A DNA stretch of 64,000 bases from positions 124,001 through 188,000 of the forward strand of contig NZ_RCTF01000001.1 in assembly GCF_003667445.1 (NCBI RefSeq), read 5' to 3'. This stretch comes from Xanthobacter tagetidis. Lineage in GTDB: Bacteria > Pseudomonadota > Alphaproteobacteria > Rhizobiales > Xanthobacteraceae. The notes under the pieces were generated by a model that worked only from the letters and a program-made list of their open reading frames with translations, did not search any database and was not told where the DNA came from. Position 1 is the first letter of the stretch. Every line of letters starts with the position of its first letter. The translations under genes were made by a program, and so were the position numbers. Below, piece after piece: positions 51,302 to 59,950 of the stretch.

Positions 51302-52468
51302 ATGAGCAAGCGCGACATCGTCATCGCCGGGTATTCCGAGACCCGCATCGACTTCAAGAGCGGCCGCAGCGCCTATGACCTCGCCGGCGAGGCGCTCTCC
51401 GACCTGCTCACCGCCACGGGCGTGGAGAAGGACCGCATCGACGGCCTGTCCGTCACCGCTCCGCTGAGCGAGGCGCCGAACCCGTTCTACGCGGTCTATA
51501 TGAGCGAGGCGCTCGGCCTCACGCCCACCTGGCTGAACTTCGGCGCCATCGGCGGCTGCTCGGCCACCGGCGGCGTCGCCCGCGCCGCCGCCGCCATCCG
51601 CGACGGCGCCTGCGAGGTGGCGGTGGTGCTCTCCGCCGATGCCCCGTCCACCTCCTGGCGCGCCAATTACGGCGCCTACCGCAGCGAGTTCCAGGACCCG
51701 CCGGGGGTGCAGGGCCCGCCGGCCTCGTTCGGCCTGCTGATCTCGCGCTACATCCACCAGTACGGACTGAAGGACGCGGCTCTGGGCAAGATCGCCGTGA
51801 CCCAGCGCGCCCAGGCGCTGATGAACGACAACGCCTATTCCAAGTTCAAGAAGCCTTTGACCATGGAGGACTACTACGCCTCCCGCGTGGTGTCCGATCC
51901 GCTGCGCCTGCTCGACTGCGTGATGTTCTGCGACGGCGCCAACGCCTTCCTCGTCACCTCCGAGAAAACGGCGCGGGAGATGGGCCTCCAGAAGATGGTC
52001 TACCCGACCGCCTTCGCCGAGGTCACCAACTTCAACGGCGCCGACATGCTGGCCGACGTGACCGAGAGCGGCTTCGCGAAGATCTCCGGCACGGTGTTCG
52101 GCAAGACCGGACTCACGCCGAAGGACATCCGCATGTTCCAGCCCTATGACGACTTCACCATCGCCGTGCTGATGCAGCTGGAGCAGTTCGGCTTCTGCAA
52201 GCGCGGCGAGGGCTCGGACTTCATCCTCGACACCGATCTCTCCCACACCGGCGGCCTGCCCACCAATACCGGCGGCGGACAGATCTCGGCCGGCCAGCCG
52301 GGCCTCGCCTCGGGCGGCCTGAACCTCGCCGAGGCCGTGCGCCAGATGTTCGGCGAAGGCGGCGCGCGCCAGGTGCGCGAGCCGAAGAACGCGCTCGTCA
52401 CCGGCATCGGCGTCATCCCCTACGCGCGGAACTGGGGCACCAGCGCCGCCATGATCCTGGAGGCCTGA
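51302..52468 (+). CDS. Thiolase-like (Ltp2-type) aldolase candidate
   Basis: 388 residues from the ATG at 51302. Thiolase fold: the N-terminal Cys is present (Cys86, GGCSATGG), but the GHP histidine is Gln332 (SAGQPGLASGG) and the C-terminal CxG cysteine is missing. True thiolases need both. The same losses mark SCP2-thiolase-like retro-aldolases such as Ltp2, which work with a DUF35 partner; a DUF35 gene follows after three bases. So it more likely splits a beta-hydroxyacyl-CoA by retro-aldol than by thiolysis. Confidence 0.8.
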   Translation: MSKRDIVIAGYSETRIDFKSGRSAYDLAGEALSDLLTATGVEKDRIDGLSVTAPLSEAPNPFYAVYMSEALGLTPTWLNFGAIGGCSATGGVARAAAAIRDGACEVAVVLSADAPSTSWRANYGAYRSEFQDPPGVQGPPASFGLLISRYIHQYGLKDAALGKIAVTQRAQALMNDNAYSKFKKPLTMEDYYASRVVSDPLRLLDCVMFCDGANAFLVTSEKTAREMGLQKMVYPTAFAEVTNFNGADMLADVTESGFAKISGTVFGKTGLTPKDIRMFQPYDDFTIAVLMQLEQFGFCKRGEGSDFILDTDLSHTGGLPTNTGGGQISAGQPGLASGGLNLAEAVRQMFGEGGARQVREPKNALVTGIGVIPYARNWGTSAAMILEA

Positions 52469-52471
52469 ACC

Positions 52472-52939
52472 ATGAGCGAGGCGAAGACTGCGAGCGCCGC
52501 CGGCGCGAAGCCCGAGAGCTCGAAGCCCACCCGGCCCGCGCCCAAGCCCAACGTCTATGTGGACACCCAGCCGTTCTGGGATGGGGCGCGGGAGGGCAAG
52601 CTGATGATGCAGTATTGCACCGAGACCGGCCGCTTCCAGCACTATCCCCGGCCGGTGAGCGTGTTCACCGGCAAAAGGACGCTGGAATGGCGCGAGGTGT
52701 CCGGCAACGGCACCATCTATGCCTGCACCACGGTGCGCATTCCCGGCCCCGGCGTCGAGGGGCGCCTGCCGCTCCCGGTCGCCACCGTGGAGCTGGACGA
52801 GGGCGTGCGCCTGATCGCCAACATCCTCGGCTGCGCGCCGGAGGAGATGGCGATCGGCAAGAGGGTGACGCTCGCCTTCGACCATTTCGACGACGGCACC
52901 CCCTACCCGGCGTTCCGGCTGGCCGACAACGCGAGGTGA
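52472..52939 (+). CDS. DUF35 OB-fold protein with degenerate zinc ribbon
   Basis: 155 residues. After an Ala/Lys/Pro-rich linker comes the rubredoxin-like zinc ribbon position, which keeps only one cysteine (MQYCTETGRFQHYPRP), then the OB fold (WREVSGNGTIYACTTVRIPG). DUF35 proteins pair with thiolase-like or MaoC enzymes and bind acyl-CoA. It lies three bases after the thiolase-like gene and four before the ligase, so it is very probably the partner of the former. Confidence 0.85.
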   Translation: MSEAKTASAAGAKPESSKPTRPAPKPNVYVDTQPFWDGAREGKLMMQYCTETGRFQHYPRPVSVFTGKRTLEWREVSGNGTIYACTTVRIPGPGVEGRLPLPVATVELDEGVRLIANILGCAPEEMAIGKRVTLAFDHFDDGTPYPAFRLADNAR

Positions 52940-52943
52940 CACC

Positions 52944-54500
52944 ATGCGGCTCGAGGTCTTCATCGAAGCCCACGCCCTCAGGCGGCCGGACCATCCGGCC
53001 GTCATCTGCGGCGGCGAGCGGCTGACATACGGCCAGCTCCAGGCGCGCATCGCGGCGCTCGCCGGCGCCATGAGCGCGCGCGGGGTGCGGCCGGGAGACC
53101 GCGTGCTGCTCTATCTTTCCAACGGCACCGCGTTCGTGGAGCTGACCTTCGCCGCCCTGTCGCTCGGCGCCATCGTGGTGCCGGCGACCACCCGCCTGAC
53201 CGATACCGAGGTGGCCTATATCGCCGCCGACGCCGAGCCGCGCCTCGTCGCGCATGACGGCGCCGGAACCGGGCTCGATCTGGTGCGCCGCGCGGCGGAA
53301 GGGGCGATCTTCCTCTCGGCCGGCGCGGCCACCGGGGGCGACGAGAGCCTGGACGACTGGCGCGCCGAGCCGGTGATGCTGCGGCCGGAAGTACCGGTGG
53401 AATGGCTCGACGCCATGATCATGTACACCTCCGGCACCACCGGCCGGCCCAAGGGCGCGCTGCTGACCCACGCCAACATCATCACCAACCATCATTTCGT
53501 GAACGGGCTCGAATGGGGGCTGACCGCGGACGACGTGTTCCTGGTCTCCACCCCGCTCGCCCACCGCACCGGCTTCGCCCGGCTCGCCAACGCGCTCACG
53601 GTGGGCGGCACGCTGGTGGTGATGGAGAAGTTCGACCCCGCGGCGACCCTCGACATCATCGCCCGCGAGAAGGTGAGCGTCGCCGGCATGGTCCCCACCA
53701 TCTGCCGCATGATGCTGCCGGCCATCGCCGCAGCCCCGCACAAGTGCGCAAGCCTGAGGCGCATCGTCGTCACCGGCGAGGCGTTCCCGGTGGAGCTGAA
53801 GCAGCAGCTCATCGGCCTTTTGCCGCACGTGCGCTTGTTCTCCTTCTTCGCCATGACGGAGGCCGGCGCCATCACCGGGCTCGACCACGAGGAGCAGTTC
53901 ACCCATCCCGCCTCTGTGGGGCGGCCGACGCCGGGCGTCGAGGTGAAGCTGGTGGACGCCGAGGGCGCCCATGTGGCGGACGGCGAGGTGGGCGAGATCG
54001 CCGTGCGCACCGGCGCGCCGGGCCAGTTCCTCACCTTGCGCGGCTATTTCCGCCGCCCCAAGGAGACGGCCGAGACGATCCGCGACGGCTGGGTGCATAC
54101 CGGCGACATGGCGCGGCGCGATGCCGACGGCTTCCTCTATATCGTCGACCGCAAGAAGGACATGGTGCTGTCCGGCGGCTTCAACATCTACACCAAGGAG
54201 GTGGAGCAGACGCTGATCTCCCACCCCTCGGTCGCCGACGCCGCGGTGGTCGGCGTGCCGGACGCCATCTATGGCGAGGCGGTGTTGGCGTTCGTAGAGC
54301 CAAGGCCCGGCGGCGACGCCAGCGAGGAGGCGCTCATCGCCCACTGCCGCACGCTCATCGCCAGCTACAAGAAGCCGAAGCGCGTGCTGTTCGTGGAGCA
54401 ATTGCCGCGCAACGCGCTCGGCAAGGTGCTGAAGACCGAGCTGCGCCGGCAGGCGGTGGAGCGCTGCGGCGCCCCCGGCACCGGCAAGGCCGCGTCCTGA
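52944..54500 (+). CDS. AMP-binding acyl-CoA ligase
   Basis: 518 residues. ANL motifs: A3 YTSGTTGRPKG (about 156-166), A5 FSFFAMTEAG, A7 WVHTGDMARRD, A8 DRKKDMVLSGG and the catalytic lysine in PRNALGKVLK. It makes the CoA thioester that enters this operon. It is a paralogue of the ligase at 28312 but from a different subgroup; substrate unknown. Confidence 0.9.
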   Translation: MRLEVFIEAHALRRPDHPAVICGGERLTYGQLQARIAALAGAMSARGVRPGDRVLLYLSNGTAFVELTFAALSLGAIVVPATTRLTDTEVAYIAADAEPRLVAHDGAGTGLDLVRRAAEGAIFLSAGAATGGDESLDDWRAEPVMLRPEVPVEWLDAMIMYTSGTTGRPKGALLTHANIITNHHFVNGLEWGLTADDVFLVSTPLAHRTGFARLANALTVGGTLVVMEKFDPAATLDIIAREKVSVAGMVPTICRMMLPAIAAAPHKCASLRRIVVTGEAFPVELKQQLIGLLPHVRLFSFFAMTEAGAITGLDHEEQFTHPASVGRPTPGVEVKLVDAEGAHVADGEVGEIAVRTGAPGQFLTLRGYFRRPKETAETIRDGWVHTGDMARRDADGFLYIVDRKKDMVLSGGFNIYTKEVEQTLISHPSVADAAVVGVPDAIYGEAVLAFVEPRPGGDASEEALIAHCRTLIASYKKPKRVLFVEQLPRNALGKVLKTELRRQAVERCGAPGTGKAAS

Positions 54501-54507
54501 GGCCGCC

Positions 54508-55653
54508 ATGCTGCGCCCCGAGACCGACGCCGAAGCGGCGTTCCGCGCCGATGTGAGGGCCTTCCTCGCCGCCGCCATTCCCGACCATCTGCGGGATCTC
54601 ACCTTCCGCGCCCCGCCCCAGGACTGCATGCCCTGGTATCGGGCTCTGTCGCGCCGCGGCTGGATCGCGCCACACTGGCCGAAGGCGTTCGGCGGCATGG
54701 CGGCGAGCCCGGTGGAGCAGGTGATCCTGCTGGAGGAGATGGCGCACGCCGGCGCCCCGGACATCCCCACCCAGGGCATCAACCATATCGGCCCGCTGCT
54801 GATGCATTTCGGCAGCCCGGCGCAGCAGGCGCGGCACCTGCCGCCCATCCTCGCGGGCGACGTTATCTGGTGCCAGGGCTATTCCGAGCCGGGCGCCGGC
54901 TCCGACCTGTCCGCGCTGCGCACCGCGGCGCGGCGCGACGGCGATGAGCTGGTGGTGAACGGCCACAAGATCTGGACCACCTGGGGTCACCACGCCCACT
55001 GGATGTTCGCGCTGGTGCGCACGTCGAGCGCCGGCAATCCGCGCGCGGGCATCACCTTCCTGCTCATCGATCTTTCCAGCCCAGGCATCACCCGCCGGCC
55101 GATCCGCAACATCGCCAATGACGACGAGTTCTGCGAGGTGTTCTTCGACGAGGTGCGGGTGCCGCTTGAGAACGTGGTGGGCGCCGTCGACGACGGCTGG
55201 CGGGTGGCGACCGCTCTGCTCGACCGCGAGCGCATCCAGCTCGGCGCGCCGGCGCAGGCGCTGCGCGCGCTGGAGCGGGTGCGCCGCCTCGCGCCCCTGG
55301 CGGATGCCGGGCTCGCCGACCGCATCGCCGAGGCCGAGCTTGCGGTCGAGACGCTCACCGCGGCCTTCCTCGACGCCGCCGAGCGCTTCGCCGCGGGCGA
55401 GGACCCGGGGGCGGAAAGCTCCTACCTCAAGATCCTCGCCACCGAGACCACGCAGGCCGTGCTCGACATCGCCCAGGACCTCGCCGGGCCGCTGATGGCG
55501 GCGCGCGATCCGGTGCGCCTCGGCGCGCCGCTGGTGGACATGAGCGAGATGTTCCTCCAGGCCCGCCGCCTCTCCATCTATGGCGGCTCGAACGAAATCC
55601 AGCGCTCGATCCTGGCGGAGCGCGTGCTGGGCCTCAAAAGGGAGGCGCGCTGA
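54508..55653 (+). CDS. Acyl-CoA dehydrogenase, subunit 1
   Basis: 381 residues. FAD-dependent acyl-CoA dehydrogenase with N-terminal helical domain, middle beta domain (CQGYSEPGAGSDLSALRTAA, about 121-140), and the C-terminal YGGSNEIQRSILAERVLGL signature. The gene overlaps the next dehydrogenase by one base (TGATG). Paired small dehydrogenases of this kind form alpha2-beta2 enzymes in steroid side-chain breakdown; the same may hold here. Confidence 0.9.
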   Translation: MLRPETDAEAAFRADVRAFLAAAIPDHLRDLTFRAPPQDCMPWYRALSRRGWIAPHWPKAFGGMAASPVEQVILLEEMAHAGAPDIPTQGINHIGPLLMHFGSPAQQARHLPPILAGDVIWCQGYSEPGAGSDLSALRTAARRDGDELVVNGHKIWTTWGHHAHWMFALVRTSSAGNPRAGITFLLIDLSSPGITRRPIRNIANDDEFCEVFFDEVRVPLENVVGAVDDGWRVATALLDRERIQLGAPAQALRALERVRRLAPLADAGLADRIAEAELAVETLTAAFLDAAERFAAGEDPGAESSYLKILATETTQAVLDIAQDLAGPLMAARDPVRLGAPLVDMSEMFLQARRLSIYGGSNEIQRSILAERVLGLKREAR

Positions 55654-56738
55654 TGCCGTCGGAGACCGAAGCGATGCTCGCGGCCGCGGCGGGCGACCTG
55701 CTCGACGGCGAAGGCGGCGTCGCCCGCGCCCGCGCCCGGCGCGATGCCGGCGGCGGGCTCGACCGCGCGGTATGGAGCCGCATGGCGGCGATGGGCTGGT
55801 TCTCCCTGCTGCTGCCGGAAGCCCATGGCGGCCTCGGCCTCGCGCCGAGCGATGCGGTGGACTTCGCGCAGGAGATCGGCGCCCGCATCGCGCCGGAGCC
55901 GGTGGTGGCAGCCATCGCCGCCCAGCCGCTGCTCGCCGCCTGCGGCACCCCGGCGGCCGATACGCTGCTGGCACGCGCGGCCGGCGGCGCGGCGGTCATC
56001 TGCGCCGCGCCGGCGGAGCGGACTGACGACGGGCCTGGGTCGGCTTTCCAGGGTCTCGCCTTTGCCCCGGCGGACGTCGACGTCGCCCTCGCATTCGATC
56101 CCCCGAACCGGCGGCTGCTCGCCCTCGATCCGGCCGAGGCCCGCACGGCCGCGACCGTGGATGGCGGCACGCTCGCCTTCCTCGCCGACGGGCCCGATGC
56201 GGTGCTGGTGGCCGAGGGCGCCTCGGCGCAGGCGGCGTTCCTCGCGGCCTGCGACGTGCAGCGCTTGCTGTATGCGGCCGAGCTGTGCGGGCTCATGGCG
56301 CGCGCGCTCGACATGACGCTCGACTATATGCGCCTGCGCCGGCAATTCGGCCAGCCGATCGGCGCGTTCCAGGCGCTGCAGCACCGCGCGGCGACCCATT
56401 TCGTGGACGTGAGGGCGACGCGCGCCCTCGTGCGCGAGGCCGGGCGCGCCTTCGGCACGCAAAAGCAGTCCGGTGCGGCAGCGGCCGCCAAGGCGGCTGC
56501 GGGCGCGGCGGCGCTCCGGGTCCTGAAGGACTGCATCCAGCTGCACGGCGCCATCGGCTTCGCCGACGAGCACGACATCGGTCTCTATCTGCGGCGCGCC
56601 ATGGTTCTTGCGGCATCCGCAGGCACGCCGCGCACCTGCCGCGCCGTGTTCGGAACGGCGCGCGCCGCGGAGCTGGACGCGCCGCTCCCGCGTCATGCGG
56701 TCCGAGCCGCCGGACCGGACGCGTCGCAGGCAGGCTGA
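55653..56738 (+). CDS. Acyl-CoA dehydrogenase, subunit 2
   Basis: 361 residues, ATG overlapping the previous stop with GGAGG upstream. Acyl-CoA dehydrogenase fold with a shortened N-terminal and middle part; the C-terminal FAD-side helices are present (QFGQPIGAFQALQHRAATHF, about 230-249, and LHGAIGFADEHDIGLYLRRA near 297-316). Its divergence from subunit 1 and the coupled translation point to a heteromeric enzyme. Last gene of the operon before a terminator. Confidence 0.88.
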   Translation: MPSETEAMLAAAAGDLLDGEGGVARARARRDAGGGLDRAVWSRMAAMGWFSLLLPEAHGGLGLAPSDAVDFAQEIGARIAPEPVVAAIAAQPLLAACGTPAADTLLARAAGGAAVICAAPAERTDDGPGSAFQGLAFAPADVDVALAFDPPNRRLLALDPAEARTAATVDGGTLAFLADGPDAVLVAEGASAQAAFLAACDVQRLLYAAELCGLMARALDMTLDYMRLRRQFGQPIGAFQALQHRAATHFVDVRATRALVREAGRAFGTQKQSGAAAAAKAAAGAAALRVLKDCIQLHGAIGFADEHDIGLYLRRAMVLAASAGTPRTCRAVFGTARAAELDAPLPRHAVRAAGPDASQAG

Positions 56739-56739
56739 T

Positions 56740-56781
56740 CCGCCCCCTCCCGCCCTTCCCCCGATGGGAAGGAGGGGGCGG
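56740..56781. terminator. Bidirectional terminator hairpin
   Basis: Perfect 11-base arms CCGCCCCCTCC (56740-56750) and GGAGGGGGCGG (56771-56781), with inner TTCCC/GGGAA pairing. It lies between the convergent acyl-CoA dehydrogenase and copper-receptor genes. There is no clear T tract on either side. Confidence 0.65.
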
Positions 56782-56809
56782 CCCGGCGCGGGCGAGCCGC
56801 GCCGGAAGC

Positions 56810-59056
56810 TCAGAACTGCAGCGTCACCCGCGTGTTGAACGACCGGCCCATGCCCGCGACGGGATAGCCCCATTCCGTCATCGAGCCCATCATGCCCGTG
56901 GTCTTGTAGTTCACGAGGTTGGCGCCGCCGAGCGGCAGGTCGTAGTTCGTGTCAAAGATGTTCTCGACCGCGAAGTCCACCCGCAGCATGTCCTTCTGGT
57001 AGGAGGTGCGGAAGTTGAGCAGCGCGTAGGCCTCGGTCTCCAGCTCGTTGCGCACCTGGCTGACCAGGGTCTTGGATGCCACCAGCTGCAGTTCGAGGCT
57101 GTTGGTCCAGGTGCCCCAGGTGCGGGCGATGGTCTGGTCCACCGCCAGCACGCTGTTGAGCGGCATCATGTGGTAGAGGTTCACGCCGTCGGTGCGCTGG
57201 CCCTGGACGAAGTTGAGGCTGCCGCGGAACTGGCCCTGGCCCCAATTGTCGTCGTCCCACAGCGCCATCTTGCCGTCGATGTTGACGCCGTAGAGCCAGG
57301 CATCGTGGTTAGCGAACTGCAGGAACACGAAATTGTCCTGCACGAAGGCGTTGTTCGGCTGGCTCGCGAGGCACCCGGGAAGGGTGCAGCGGTTCACGTC
57401 GATATAGTCGACCACATAGCTGTAATAGGGCGAGACCCTCAGCTGCCAGACCTTCTTGGCCGGGTCGTTCCAGGTGGCGGTGAAGCTGACGGTGTGCGCG
57501 GCCTCGGGGTCGAGGTCGAGATTGCCCACATAGCCGTTGCCGTCGCCGAACCAGCCGATCATGTCCATGGCCATGGCGTTGGTGGACCAGGCGTAGCGCT
57601 CGTAGAAGTTCGGCGAGCGCGTCTTCCGCGCGAGGCCCAGCTCGTAGAGGCTCGACTGATCCGGCTGGTAGCGCAGGATCGCGGTGCCATCCATGTTGAA
57701 GTCGGTGCGGGCGTGATCCTGGGCGTTGAAAGCGGCGGCGTCCGCGCCGTACATCATCATGTTGTAGCCCGCGACGTCGCCGGTGTTCATCCACACCGTG
57801 TCGTTGCGGATGCCGAGAAGGCCGGTCCAGGCGCCGTCGAACTTGTGCTCCCACTCGGCCCAGGTGCCGAGCCGGGTGCGCTGGCCGTTATTGATGCTGA
57901 TGAAGGCGTCCGGTCCCATCATCATGGAGCCGGCCACCGGCGGCCACCAGTCGTCGAGATTGTTGTAGTAGAGCTCGTTGCCGACCCGCAGGATGTCGCG
58001 CGACGACAGGCCGACCGTGCCCTTGATGGCATAGCCCATGTCGGTGGCGCGGGTATCCATGGGCATGTCCCCGGTCTTGTCCGGCTCGATGAAGCCCATG
58101 GTGTGGCGCACGCGGTTGAAGAACACGTTGCCTTCGAGCTTGCCCCAGTCGAACAGCCCCTCATAGCGGCCGTTGGCGAAGAAGCTCTTGTTCTCCACCA
58201 TGTCCATGTACTGGTTCACATAGCCCTGATAGGGAATGAACTGCCCGCCGATCTGCGCCGTGAAGATCTGGTCGTTGATCTTCTTCGACAGGCTCAAGGC
58301 ATGGTTCTGGGTCTCGTACATGGTGGACTTGATGACGGTGCCGTCGCCCGCCGTGTAGTCGCTCGCTTTGGCCCAGCCGCCGGTATAGGTCAGGCTGGTG
58401 TCGGAATTCGACATGCGCACGGTGGTGTCGACGCCGTAGGAATTGCCGTTCGAGCGGTAGAAGCCGGCGACGAAGCCGGAGACGGTGATCTGGTCGCCCG
58501 GCGTGAAGATCGGCGGCGCGAGCGTCACGTCCACCTTCGCGCCGGTATAGTCGCCGCCGACGCTCACCGGCGCGGTGCCCATATAGACCGCGATCTTCGA
58601 CACCATGGCCGGGTTCAGGAACGACAGCGGCGGGTTCATCTCGTTCGGGCAGGCGACGCCGAACAGCATGCCGTTGATGCCCACCTGGACGCGGTCGGCG
58701 CCCATGCCGTTCACCGCCGGAAGGCTGGAGACGCCGCCCGCGCCCCAGGCCGCGCCGCCGGGAATGCCGGCGATCAGCGAGCCGGTGTCGCTGGTCAGCA
58801 GCGTCGCCGCCGATGCCTCGGCGCCGGAGATGGTGGCGGTGTCGGCGGGCGTGAAATTGCTCGGCGGGCCGCCGAGACCCGTATCCGATGCGCCGGTCGC
58901 GGGCGGGCGCACCACCACGGTGGGAAGCGCGGTTTCGTTGGCGCTCTGCGCCCAGGCCGAGGACGGCAGCAGCGCGAGCACGGCGAGCGCGGGGCCGGCA
59001 AGAGCGGTAGATCGGCGCAGCGCCTGGCGCCGGCCACGGAACGGAGAACGGGACAT
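56810..59056 (-). CDS. TonB-dependent copper receptor, OprC-like
   Basis: 748 residues from the ATG at 59056 (AGGA six bases upstream). Signal peptide to about residue 36 (SSAWAQ), plug domain (about 45-180), 22-strand barrel, and a C-terminal aromatic end (TRVTLQF) as needed for outer-membrane insertion. The plug has ACPNEMNPP, a CxxxM pair (Cys136, Met140), and the barrel has RHTMGF, an HxM pair (His318, Met320). CxxxM plus HxM is the copper site described for Pseudomonas OprC, so copper uptake is likely. A DUF2946 gene lies upstream. Confidence 0.88.
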   Translation of the reverse strand: MSRSPFRGRRQALRRSTALAGPALAVLALLPSSAWAQSANETALPTVVVRPPATGASDTGLGGPPSNFTPADTATISGAEASAATLLTSDTGSLIAGIPGGAAWGAGGVSSLPAVNGMGADRVQVGINGMLFGVACPNEMNPPLSFLNPAMVSKIAVYMGTAPVSVGGDYTGAKVDVTLAPPIFTPGDQITVSGFVAGFYRSNGNSYGVDTTVRMSNSDTSLTYTGGWAKASDYTAGDGTVIKSTMYETQNHALSLSKKINDQIFTAQIGGQFIPYQGYVNQYMDMVENKSFFANGRYEGLFDWGKLEGNVFFNRVRHTMGFIEPDKTGDMPMDTRATDMGYAIKGTVGLSSRDILRVGNELYYNNLDDWWPPVAGSMMMGPDAFISINNGQRTRLGTWAEWEHKFDGAWTGLLGIRNDTVWMNTGDVAGYNMMMYGADAAAFNAQDHARTDFNMDGTAILRYQPDQSSLYELGLARKTRSPNFYERYAWSTNAMAMDMIGWFGDGNGYVGNLDLDPEAAHTVSFTATWNDPAKKVWQLRVSPYYSYVVDYIDVNRCTLPGCLASQPNNAFVQDNFVFLQFANHDAWLYGVNIDGKMALWDDDNWGQGQFRGSLNFVQGQRTDGVNLYHMMPLNSVLAVDQTIARTWGTWTNSLELQLVASKTLVSQVRNELETEAYALLNFRTSYQKDMLRVDFAVENIFDTNYDLPLGGANLVNYKTTGMMGSMTEWGYPVAGMGRSFNTRVTLQF

Positions 59057-59244
59057 GGGCATTTCCTGGTCTGATCCAGACATGGCGCGCCCGCGCGGCG
59101 GGTCCGCGCGCGGGGCTGAAGGCCTGGCTTGGGTCGGATTCAGAGACGGGCGTCGTGCCCCCGGCTTCAAGGCGCGGCGGCATAAGGCGCGTTGCGGTCG
59201 GGTCGGAACGCGGACAGCGCGATGCGCCGTCCCGTGCCGTCCTG

Positions 59245-59625
59245 TCAGCCCAGGAAAGGCGGAGCGCGCGGCTGGGACGGCAGCCGCGCCGGGGCGCGCG
59301 GGGTGATCGGGTGCGCCGGCGCAACGGAGGCGGCGACGGCGACCGAGCGCACGAGCGCGGGAACAGGGATGGGCGGCGGCAGGTCGGCGATATCCGCGCG
59401 CGCCAGACAGGCGGCGCAGCGGACCGCCGTCTCGTCGGCCTTGCCATCCCGGTCCGCATCCGTCGCAAGCGTAGATACGCCGGTGCAGATCAGCGCGCCC
59501 GACGCATCGCGCGGCATGCCGGCGACGAGGGCGCTTGCGAAGACGAGCTGGAAGACGAGCGCATAGGCGGCGGCCAAAGCGGCCACCCAGCCCATTCTCC
59601 CGATCCGCCCCGCAGGTTTCAACAT
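59245..59625 (-). CDS. DUF2946 family small exported protein
   Basis: 126 residues from the ATG at 59625. A hydrophobic helix (about 13-36) acts as signal or anchor; the periplasmic part has a single-Cys segment (GALICTGVST), then VRCAACLARADIADLPPP, a two-cysteine site that could bind copper. DUF2946 genes are often next to OprC-type receptors. The gap to the receptor is 188 bases. The 59626-59950 region upstream shows no gene and no recognisable riboswitch. Confidence 0.75.
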   Translation of the reverse strand: MLKPAGRIGRMGWVAALAAAYALVFQLVFASALVAGMPRDASGALICTGVSTLATDADRDGKADETAVRCAACLARADIADLPPPIPVPALVRSVAVAASVAPAHPITPRAPARLPSQPRAPPFLG

Positions 59626-59950
59626 TTCGCTACCACCCGACTTCCGGTTAGCACGTCGGCAGCCGCGTGAAAATACGGCATATGTGCGGCGGAAAGGTGC
59701 GGACACGGTGCGAGAGCGCTGCCGGAGCCGGGGGTCTCCCAAAGTCTGTCGTGACTCTCACGGCCGCGGGTGCGCAGATCCGTCCGGCGCGACAGGCCGG
59801 TCGGCGGACCGGCGAAGGCGCACCGCCTCGTGCCGGCCAGCATGGAGCGGACGGAGCCGGACGGCCTTCCCCGCAGCCCGGCCCCGCCCGTCGAGCCTGC
59901 GCCTGTGGACCGCTGGCGGCCCCATGCGGCGCAGGCCCATCCCGAAGCCG

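Noticed and set aside
59626..59950. Cobalamin riboswitch ahead of the TonB-dependent receptor
   Set aside because: I read the minus strand for the B12-box core (GCCACTG and related blocks) and did not find them; receptor motifs point to copper instead.
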